Shown in pieces: positions 1-5,524 of a stretch of DNA of 10,676 nucleotides. Below the pieces are notes generated by a model, which was not told where the DNA came from, made no database searches, and saw nothing but the letters and a program-made list of their open reading frames with translations. How positions within the stretch are numbered: position 1 is the stretch's first letter; the number at the start of each line of letters is the position of its first letter. Source of the stretch: Actinomycetales bacterium (GTDB lineage: Bacteria; Actinomycetota; Actinomycetes; Actinomycetales; JAHECE01); NCBI GenBank assembly GCA_024641895.1, contig JAHECE010000083.1:1-10676 (forward strand), read 5' to 3'. Made by a program: the position numbers and the translations under genes.

Positions 1-852
1 GAGATCACCGGGGGCCGCGTCAACGCGTACCAGACGCTGGAGGAGACCGGCATCGACGCGGCCCTGGGCATCGAGGACGTCCCCGACAAGCTCGAGGGCC
101 TCGTCAAGGGCTGGCGGGACCCGCAGGAGTACTTCGACCTCTTCCGCAACTCGCTCCAGGTCCACAAGGACTCCCACGTCTGGTTCCGCAACAAGGTCGT
201 CACGCTCTTCGACGACCACGACCAGGTGCGCAAGACCGCGCGCAAGGCTCGGTTCTGCGCTGACGGCGACGGTTCGAGGCTCGCCCTCGCCGTCCTCGCC
301 CTCAACGTCGCCACGCTCGGCATCCCGTGCCTCTACTACGGCACCGAGCAGGCCCTCGACGGCGCCGGGGACAACGACCGCTACATCCGGGAGGCCATGT
401 TCGGCGGCGACTTCGGGGCCTTTCGCAGCCAGGGTCGGCACGTCTTCGACGAGGACCACCTCCTGTACCGGGAGCTGGCTGCCGTCCTGGCGCTGCGGCG
501 CCGGCCGGAGTTCATCGGGCTGCGCCGGGGCCGGCAGTACCTGAGGGAGATCTCCGGAGACGGGGTCGGCTTCGGCCTGCCGCGCGTGACCGGGGGGCGG
601 ATGCTGTCGGTGGTGCCGTGGTCGCGGCTGTTCCTCGACACGGAGACGGTCTGCGCCATCAACACCGACCCCGATCGCGCCCGCACCGCCTGGGTGACCA
701 TCGACGCAGGGCTGCACGTCGCGGGCGAGACGCTCACCTGCCACTACTCCAACGACCCGGCGCAGGTCGGCACCGAGGTGGCGGTCGAGCCGCGCAACGG
801 GCGCGCGGTGCGGGTGACCGTGCCGGCCGGCGGGTTCGTGGTCTACCAGTAG
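1..852 (+). CDS. GH13 alpha-amylase-family glycoside hydrolase, C-terminal part (5' end outside window)
   Basis: The frame is open from base 1 and ends at TAG 850-852, giving 283 residues. The first residues, EITGG, match the region around the catalytic acid glutamate of GH13 enzymes. FDDHDQV (residues 70-76) matches conserved region IV, whose last Asp stabilises the transition state; the usual Asn-His-Asp is Asp-His-Asp here. The stretch GIPCLYYGTEQ (about 108-118) is the typical end of the TIM barrel, and the last 90 or so residues would form the C-terminal beta domain. The enzyme should act on alpha-glucans or malto-oligosaccharides, but exact specificity cannot be read from this part. The N-terminal half, with the nucleophile Asp, lies upstream of the window, so the start, any signal peptide and the operon context are unknown. 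Family assignment is firm; substrate is not. Confidence 0.9.
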   Translation, partial: EITGGRVNAYQTLEETGIDAALGIEDVPDKLEGLVKGWRDPQEYFDLFRNSLQVHKDSHVWFRNKVVTLFDDHDQVRKTARKARFCADGDGSRLALAVLALNVATLGIPCLYYGTEQALDGAGDNDRYIREAMFGGDFGAFRSQGRHVFDEDHLLYRELAAVLALRRRPEFIGLRRGRQYLREISGDGVGFGLPRVTGGRMLSVVPWSRLFLDTETVCAINTDPDRARTAWVTIDAGLHVAGETLTCHYSNDPAQVGTEVAVEPRNGRAVRVTVPAGGFVVYQ

Positions 853-1027
853 GCGCGGTCTACGGCGCGCTCACGCTGCGGACGAGTCCGGGCTGCGGTG
901 CGCGCCGGATCGCGACGTCTCGGGGCGGGGCGGAGGAGGATGGGTCGGGGCCGGTCGTCGTCGCGTCGAAGGGACCGGCGCTACCAAGCCCAGGTCGGGC
1001 CAGGACGACGACGCCGGGCCGGACGAG

Positions 1028-1033
1028 AGGAGG
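1028..1033 (+). promoter_or_regulatory. Ribosome binding site deciding the lipoprotein start
   Basis: AGGAGG, 5 bases before GTG 1039. It decides this start over the in-frame GTG at 898, which would place about 47 mostly Arg/Gly residues before the signal peptide. Confidence 0.75.
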
Positions 1034-1038
1034 ACGAC

Positions 1039-1773
1039 GTGCGGTCGCGGATCGGCAGGCGTGGAGCCCTCGCCCTAGTGGCGGCAGCGGTGCTGCTCGC
1101 AGGATGCAGCCCCGGCGACGGCGGCCCCGGCGACGGCGGTTCAGCCGACGGCGCGTCGGTGCCGAGCCCGGACGCGCTGCTCTCCGCGCTCGTGACGCCG
1201 GATGACCTCGGGGGAGACTGGGGCGTGCTCGGCAGCCCGGGGGTCATCTCCCCGGACTCCTCGTACGCGCCCGGTGTGCTTCCAGTCGTCTGCGGTGAGG
1301 CAGGTTCGGGCTCCACGGCGGAACCTGCCTGGCAGGCCGAGGTGACCTTGCTCGCCGTCCAGGCGGACTCGGACCCGGGCCAGCCCGCCCAGCTCGTCGA
1401 GTACCTCGCCGGGGTGGACCCGGCCGAGGTCGCCACCACGTTCGAGGCGGCTCGCGACGAGATGGAGCGCTGCTTCGGGGAGCAGACCGACCCCGGGACC
1501 GGCTACGCCGTCCGGGTCGTCGAGCCGATGGGAGTGCCGGCGGTCGGCGACGACCGGATCGGGGTGCTCGTCAAGGGTGCCGGGATCGACGCGGGCACCG
1601 GCGACGCGAGCACCTTCGTCTCCCACCTCGCACTCGTCCGCAGCGGGGCTGTGCTGATCGCGGTCAGTGTGGTCGAGCAGGGGTACGTCGCCGACTACGC
1701 GGGCGACATCCCCGTCAACCTCACCGAGGACGAGTTCGCGGCGCTGGTGACGGCCGCCGTGGGCAAGGTCTGA
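1039..1773 (+). CDS. Secreted lipoprotein, possibly PknH-type sensor-domain-like
   Basis: GTG at 1039 was chosen because AGGAGG (1028-1033) sits 5 bases upstream and the protein then begins with a classic lipoprotein signal: Arg-rich n-region, hydrophobic AAAVLL, lipobox LAGC with the lipidated Cys at residue 23. The mature protein begins with a flexible SPGDGGPGDGG linker encoded by two perfect copies of a 15-bp unit, followed by a globular part to residue 244. Two cysteines (C85 and C145) could form a disulfide. The layout (LLSALVTPDDLGGDW near the N-terminus, ERC in the middle, a domain of about 190 residues) resembles actinobacterial lipoproteins with a PknH-like extracellular domain, but this is a family impression only. 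It probably sits on the outer face of the membrane. A frame extension to a GTG at 898 is possible, but codes for an implausible Arg-rich tract. No operon partner is apparent. Confidence 0.85.
   Translation: MRSRIGRRGALALVAAAVLLAGCSPGDGGPGDGGSADGASVPSPDALLSALVTPDDLGGDWGVLGSPGVISPDSSYAPGVLPVVCGEAGSGSTAEPAWQAEVTLLAVQADSDPGQPAQLVEYLAGVDPAEVATTFEAARDEMERCFGEQTDPGTGYAVRVVEPMGVPAVGDDRIGVLVKGAGIDAGTGDASTFVSHLALVRSGAVLIAVSVVEQGYVADYAGDIPVNLTEDEFAALVTAAVGKV
1110..1139 (+). repeat. Two-copy 15-bp tandem repeat in the lipoprotein linker
   Basis: The unit CCCCGGCGACGGCGG occurs at 1110-1124 and again, base for base, at 1125-1139. It is in frame and encodes PGDGG twice, directly after the lipidated cysteine, lengthening the flexible tether between membrane and domain. 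Confidence 0.9.
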
Positions 1774-1813
1774 GCGCTGCACCGCCCACCGATCGTCGGA
1801 CGCCGGGCCGCTT

Positions 1814-1929
1814 CCGGATCAGCCTGACGGCGACGACGGAGGCGCTCGAGCAGTCCTTGCCGACGTTCGTGGACCTGCGCGCGGGTGCTCAGGGCGGAGA
1901 GACTCCGAGCGCGGCATAGGCTGATCCGG
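1814..1929. repeat. Perfect 12-bp inverted repeat at the end of the broken gene
   Basis: CCGGATCAGCCT at 1814-1825 is the exact reverse complement of AGGCTGATCCGG at 1918-1929, with 92 bases between the arms. The right arm lies in the last codons of the minus-strand broken gene; the left arm lies beyond its stop, in the gap after the lipoprotein gene. It may be chance, or the trace of a small inverted duplication. No transposase or target duplication is seen. The gap 1774-1888 holds no gene that I can recognise. Confidence 0.6.
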
Positions 1930-2502
1930 TCGGCCCCGGGATGCCGTCGTCGGTGATCTCCACCGTCCTGGCGCTCGTGATGACATGGTCCTCGATCGTC
2001 ACATACCGGGCTGCCGTGGATCCGGTGGGCGATCCCGGGAAGAGGCGCCGCGTCGTCAGGGTGAAGCCGTGCTCGCGCAGGATGTCGGCGGGCTTGCCGT
2101 TGGCCGGCTGGGTGAGCCAGGTGTAGACGTCGGTGATGGGGCGGCGATCCAGGGCCGCGGCGAGCAGGAGCCCGGTGCCCGGGTGCGGTCGGGTAGTCGC
2201 GTACCGCGAGCGTGATCGAGTCCCCGGCCCGGAAGGCGCGTTCGAGCAGCTCGAGCTGCGTCCGCTTGGTCGCGGAGTTGCGGCGCTCGAGGACGAGGTG
2301 GACCGCTCCTGCAGAACCTTCGAGCTCGAGCGTGGCGAGGTCGGGCTGCCCCCGGCTCGTTCGTGCCCATCGGTGCCTCGTCGACGGCGAGCCGGCGGAT
2401 GCGCCCGGTCATCCGTCTGGTCGGGCCCTCCTCGTACGTCTCGCGCGTCGGGACATGGATCTCGACGGCGGCCAGGCGGTCCGTGGCGTCGTCGACGGCC
2501 AT
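1889..2502 (-). pseudogene. Unknown protein gene, broken by two frameshifts (or assembly errors)
   Basis: Reading leftwards from ATG at 2502, three frames in turn carry protein-like sequence with normal high third-position GC. The first covers residues MAVDDATDRLAAVEIHV to about NEPG. The second starts near 2350 with PDLATLELEG and runs to LAVRDYP. The third runs from about 2190 (PHPGTGLLLAAALDRR, ITDVYTWLTQP) to the stop TGA at 1891-1889. Each change is +1, so deleting one base near the C5 run (2349-2353) and one near 2180-2195 would restore a single protein of about 203 residues. The protein is soluble, with no signal peptide or membrane segment, and I do not recognise its family. No strong ribosome site precedes ATG 2502. 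It may be a young pseudogene or an intact gene with homopolymer errors in the read data; the well-kept codon use of all three pieces favours recent or artificial damage. Confidence 0.65.
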
Positions 2503-2601
2503 ACTGGCGTCGTTCGATCAAAGGGCTGGGGTGGTGCATCGACCCGTACGATCCGAGCGTCGGCCCGATAACGACGCCGGCCCTCGTCGAGTGGAGGCCC
2601 T

Positions 2602-3378
2602 GTGACGGATCCGACCGAGCACCGTTTCGTCACCGACGACTCAGTGGTGATCGTGTATCGCGTCTGGCGAGGCACCCTCGACGCGCTACCGATCGTGCTC
2701 CACCACGGCTTCACAGGGAACGTGGTCCGCGACTGGGTCGAGCCGGGGGTGGTCGCCGCGCTGCTTGCCGTCGGCCGCACCGTGGTCGCGCCCGACGCTC
2801 GAGGTCACGGTGCCTCCGGGAAGCCGCACCGGCCGGACGCCTACGGTGAGGCCCGGATGGCTCGCGACCTGAGCGGCATGATCGACGATCTCGGTGCCGA
2901 GCAGATCGACCTCGTCGGCTTCTCGATGGGTGCCATCGTCTCCCTGCTCGCGGCGGCGACGGACTCCCGCGTCCGGCGGCTCGTGACCGTCGGCGTCGGC
3001 GCATCGGTGGCGGAGCTGGGCGGCGTCGACTCCGGGGTACTGCCTCCGCGTGCTCTCGCCGATGCTCTGCTCGCAGCGGACCCGAGCACCATCGAGAACG
3101 AGCTGGCAGCCACGTTCGTGGCCGGGCTGGATGGTGATGCCGACCGTGTCGCGCTGGCGCTGCACGTTCAGGCCGCCCGTCAGGCTCCCGTTCCCCTCGA
3201 CCGCATCGCGGCCCCCACGCTCGTGCTCGCCGGCGAGGACGACCCCTTCGCGCGGAGGCCGGAGGTTCTCGCGGCCTCGATCCCCGGCGCCCGGTGCATG
3301 ACGATCGCCGGGGACCACGGGTCAGCCATCACCAACCCCGCGTTCGCAGCGGCGGTGACGGAGTTCTTTGCGCCGTGA
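2602..3378 (+). CDS. Alpha/beta-hydrolase fold protein
   Basis: A 258-residue protein starting at GTG 2602, with GGAGG at 2593-2597, four bases before the start. It has the full marks of the fold: HHGFTGN (34-40) as the oxyanion-hole strand loop, DARGHGASG (65-73), the nucleophile elbow GFSMG with Ser108, an acid position at Asp214 in GEDDPF, and the catalytic His239 in GDHGS. Length fits the common esterase/lactonase/haloalkane-type group with a small cap domain, roughly residues 140-195. It lacks a signal peptide, so it is cytoplasmic. The substrate cannot be read from the sequence. It is divergent from the broken gene on the left and convergent with the manganese transporter gene on the right, so it is probably transcribed alone. 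Confidence 0.92.
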   Translation: MTDPTEHRFVTDDSVVIVYRVWRGTLDALPIVLHHGFTGNVVRDWVEPGVVAALLAVGRTVVAPDARGHGASGKPHRPDAYGEARMARDLSGMIDDLGAEQIDLVGFSMGAIVSLLAAATDSRVRRLVTVGVGASVAELGGVDSGVLPPRALADALLAADPSTIENELAATFVAGLDGDADRVALALHVQAARQAPVPLDRIAAPTLVLAGEDDPFARRPEVLAASIPGARCMTIAGDHGSAITNPAFAAAVTEFFAP

Positions 3379-3399
3379 GGTGACCCCCGCCGCTGGCGT

Positions 3400-3427
3400 C
3401 CGGCGCCGCAGTCCTGCGGGGCGCCGG
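3400..3427. terminator. Hairpin between convergent genes, possible two-way terminator
   Basis: CCGGCGCC (3400-3407) pairs perfectly with GGCGCCGG (3420-3427) around a 12-base loop that itself holds GCAG/CTGC. A second, outer pairing GGTGACC (3379-3385) with GGTCACC (3426-3432) competes with the right arm. It lies between the stops of the hydrolase and the transporter and could serve both strands. There is no T tract, as is usual in high-GC actinomycetes, so the call rests on stem and position only. Confidence 0.5.
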
Positions 3428-3433
3428 TCACCG

Positions 3434-3464
3434 GCCGAGCACGGTCAGGCGCCGAGCACGGTCA
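3434..3464. repeat. 14-bp direct repeat with 17-bp period overlapping the mntH stop
   Basis: GCCGAGCACGGTCA occurs at 3434-3447 and again at 3451-3464. On the minus strand it covers the last codons of mntH and its stop. Because the period is 17, not a multiple of 3, the second copy is out of frame and supplies the TGA that now ends the gene (Leu-Thr-Val-Leu-Gly-Ala-stop). With one copy removed the frame would read Leu-Thr-Val-Leu-Gly-Arg-stop. This looks like a tandem duplication by slippage. Confidence 0.85.
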
Positions 3465-4680
3465 ACCACAGCAGCGCGAGGTTGAGGCCCGCGATGACCA
3501 CGACCGTGCCGGCGAGGAGCCAGCGCATCAGGGGCCTGTTGGCCGAGGCCCCCATCACCTCGTGGTCGTTGGTGATCCGCAGGAGGGGAACGAGCGCGAA
3601 CGGGATGCCGAAGCTGAGCACCACCTGGCTCAGCACGAGGGCCCACGTCGGGTCGACGCCCAGCGCGAGCATCGCCAGCGCCGGGACCAGGGTCAGCGCG
3701 CGACGCAGCAGGAGCGGGATGCGCCGGCGGATCAGGCCCTGCATGATCGTGGCGCCCGCGTAGCAGCCCACCGAGGTCGACGCCAGTCCCGAGGCCAGGA
3801 GCCCGATCGCGAACACGGTGCCGATGACGGGGCCGAGCGAAGCCACGACGGCGGCGTGCGCTCCCTCGATGGTGTCGGTGCCCTCGACCCCGTAGAGGTT
3901 GGTGGCCGCGAGCAGCAGCAGGGCGATGTTGACCGCGCCCGCGACGCCCAGTGCGCCGACGACGTCCCAGCGGGTGGCTCGCAGGAGGTGCACCCGTCGA
4001 TCCCGGTCGGCCGCATGGCCGTGCCGGTCGCGGACCAGGGCCGAGTGGACGTAGATCGCATGGGGCATGACGGTGGCGCCGAGCATGCTCGCGGCAAGCA
4101 GCACGCTGTCGGTGCCGGCGAAGCGGGGGACCATGCCCGCGAGCACCCCGCCGGCGTCGGGCGGGTTGACCACGAGGCCGCTGACGAAGCCCAAGGTGAT
4201 GACGACGAGGAGTGCGACCACGATGCCCTCGAAGCTCCGCTGCCCGATGCGGTTCTGGACGCTGAGCAGGGCCATCGACGTCACGCCGACGATCACGCCG
4301 CCGAGGAGCAACGGGGTGCCGAAGAGCAGGTAGAGCGCGATCGCCCCGCCGAGGACCTCGGCCAGGTCCGTGGCCGCGGCCACCACCTCCGCCTGGGCCC
4401 AGTAGGCCAGCCGGGGGCCACGACGCAGGCGCTGCCCGACGAGCTCGGGCAGGGTGCGCCCGGTCACGAGGCCGAGCTTGGCGGACTGGTACTGGACGAG
4501 GACGGCCATGATGTTTGCCGCCACCAGCACCCAGACCAGCAGGTAGCCGTAGCGGGCACCTGCCGTGACGTTGGCGGCGACGTTCCCCGGGTCGACGTAG
4601 GCGATCGCCGCGACGAAAGCCGGGCCCAGCAGCGGCAGCACCCGCCTACCGGCGTTCGGGCGAGCCGAGAGGAGGTTCAC
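3445..4680 (-). CDS. mntH: Nramp-family divalent metal (Mn2+)/H+ symporter
   Basis: A 411-residue integral membrane protein with about 11 hydrophobic segments. The two Nramp signatures are present: DPGNVAAN in the first helix (from residue 30) and MPHAIYVHS in the sixth (from 205), which supply metal-binding and proton-path residues in this family. It should import Mn2+, and perhaps Fe2+, using the proton gradient. The GTG start at 4680 is bounded by an in-frame TAG at 4701-4699 with no other start codon between, yet no Shine-Dalgarno is visible before it. The message may be leaderless, or translation may start at the in-frame GTG at 4641, just before helix one and behind GGTAGGCG. Its last codon and stop were apparently altered by a 17-bp duplication. 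It is divergent from the GerW-like gene. Family regulation is usually by an Mn-sensing DtxR/MntR protein, but I could not recognise a clear operator. Confidence 0.93.
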   Translation of the reverse strand: MNLLSARPNAGRRVLPLLGPAFVAAIAYVDPGNVAANVTAGARYGYLLVWVLVAANIMAVLVQYQSAKLGLVTGRTLPELVGQRLRRGPRLAYWAQAEVVAAATDLAEVLGGAIALYLLFGTPLLLGGVIVGVTSMALLSVQNRIGQRSFEGIVVALLVVITLGFVSGLVVNPPDAGGVLAGMVPRFAGTDSVLLAASMLGATVMPHAIYVHSALVRDRHGHAADRDRRVHLLRATRWDVVGALGVAGAVNIALLLLAATNLYGVEGTDTIEGAHAAVVASLGPVIGTVFAIGLLASGLASTSVGCYAGATIMQGLIRRRIPLLLRRALTLVPALAMLALGVDPTWALVLSQVVLSFGIPFALVPLLRITNDHEVMGASANRPLMRWLLAGTVVVIAGLNLALLWLTVLGA

Positions 4681-4958
4681 GTCACAAGAAGGTTTCGTCT
4701 AGGGGAACAATGGAGTTAGGGCGATCAAACTACGCGATCCGACGGCTCGCAAGCCGCGCGCCGCGTCCGTGCGGCGTCAGAGGGCAGATCCGTCACTGGA
4801 CGGGGCGCCCTCGCCGGATCACTGCTCCGGCGCGCCGTACGAATGGGCCCTGGACAACACGGGGTTCCCCGGGTCCTCGGGTCGCCGGTGCAGCAGGATG
4901 GAGACGAGGCCGGCGGCCTCGACCCGCGCCGGCGAGCAACGAGGCACGGGAGGCGTCG
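4681..4958. promoter_or_regulatory. Divergent promoter region between mntH and the GerW-like gene
   Basis: The longest gap in the window. The first 50 or so bases beside mntH (about 4681-4733) are much richer in A and T than the surroundings, as expected for promoter and operator DNA. On the minus strand TTGATC (4734-4729) could be a -35 element for mntH, but no -10 hexamer sits at a standard distance. No convincing MntR- or DtxR-type palindrome was found. Towards the GerW-like gene there is a 7-bp hairpin, CGCCGGA (4812-4818) with TCCGGCG (4826-4832). The rest holds no gene that I can support. Confidence 0.4.
4948..4953 (+). promoter_or_regulatory. Ribosome binding site deciding the GerW-like start
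   Basis: GGGAGG, 5 bases before ATG 4959. It rules against the longer in-frame reading from 4710, whose extra part is Arg/Pro-rich and not protein-like. Confidence 0.75.
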
Positions 4959-5474
4959 ATGAACATCGACGAGCTGATGAGGTCCGCCCGAGACGCGATC
5001 ACCGTCAAGCGGGTGTTCGGCGATCCGATCGAACGGGACGGGGTGACCGTGGTCCCGGCGGCCAAGGTCAGGGGCGGGGCGGGCGGTGGCAGCGGGAAGG
5101 ACGAGAAGGGCGAGGAGGGCGGGGGCGGGGGCTTCGGCATCGAGGCCCGCCCGGCCGGCGTCTACGTCATCAAGCACGGGCGCGTGACGTGGGTCCCCGC
5201 CGTCGACCCGGCCCGCGTGGTGGCGACCGTCGGACTGGTCCTGCTGGGGGTCCTCGTGATCCGGGCGAAGACCGCCAAGGCCCAGGGATACGCCCACGGC
5301 CATCACGGACTCGCGAGGGCTGCCACGAAGGCCGCGCTGATGCGGTTCATGATCCGCGCACGCGCCACCGAGCACCGGCGCTCGACCGGCGCGAGCACGC
5401 CGACCCGATGGGCACCGCCCGCCAAGATGCTCGCCCGCGGTCTCCGAGCAGGGCGCCTCCGAGCAGCGGCGTAG
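4959..5474 (+). CDS. GerW/YtfJ-family (Spore_YtfJ) protein with one membrane helix
   Basis: A 171-residue protein. The N-terminal part follows the YtfJ/GerW pattern: helix MNIDELMRSARDAI, then VKRVFGDPIERDGVTVVPAAKV (17-37), a Gly-rich stretch (38-60, GGAGGGSG and GGGGGFG around a charged KDEKGEE), then FGIEARPAGVYVIKHGRVTWVP (59-80), where Gly and aromatic positions fit the family. A single hydrophobic helix follows (about 86-102), then a 65-residue tail rich in Arg, Ala and His (YAHGHHG, RAGRLRAAA). The family is named for spore germination in Streptomyces and Bacillus but is widespread in actinobacteria that form no spores, where its role is unknown. The tail is longer than I would expect and looks poorly structured. 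The gene stands alone, divergent from mntH and convergent with gnd. Family call is fairly confident; function is not. Confidence 0.85.
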   Translation: MNIDELMRSARDAITVKRVFGDPIERDGVTVVPAAKVRGGAGGGSGKDEKGEEGGGGGFGIEARPAGVYVIKHGRVTWVPAVDPARVVATVGLVLLGVLVIRAKTAKAQGYAHGHHGLARAATKAALMRFMIRARATEHRRSTGASTPTRWAPPAKMLARGLRAGRLRAAA

Positions 5475-5524
5475 CCCGCAGGAGCCCGCGTCTCAGTTGC
5501 CGCTGACGCCGTCGGCAGTGGTGG

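Noticed and set aside
898..1038. Upstream extension of the lipoprotein to GTG 898
   Set aside because: The added residues are mostly Arg and Gly and would bury the signal peptide; AGGAGG supports the start at 1039.
1774..1888. Possible short coding remnant on the plus strand (reads through FRISLTATTEALEQS)
   Set aside because: It has no start codon or ribosome site in reach and no recognisable family; the frame is short enough to be chance.
2133..2849. Plus-strand frame running through the broken gene into the hydrolase gene
   Set aside because: It is Arg/Gly-rich, overlaps the hydrolase gene out of frame, and is weaker than the three minus-strand frames that join into one protein.
3562..4719. 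Long plus-strand open frame of 385 codons opposite mntH
   Set aside because: It is the mirror of a strong Nramp gene; the translation is low-complexity Arg/Asp/His/Gln and has no protein-like features.
4699..4740. Possible DtxR/MntR operator near mntH (CTAGGGG and TTAGGGC stretches)
   Set aside because: The two stretches do not form an inverted repeat beyond a few bases, so there is no real palindrome to support an operator.
4710..4958. Upstream extension of the GerW-like protein
   Set aside because: It encodes Arg/Pro/Ala-rich sequence unlike the family, and the ribosome site is at 4948-4953.
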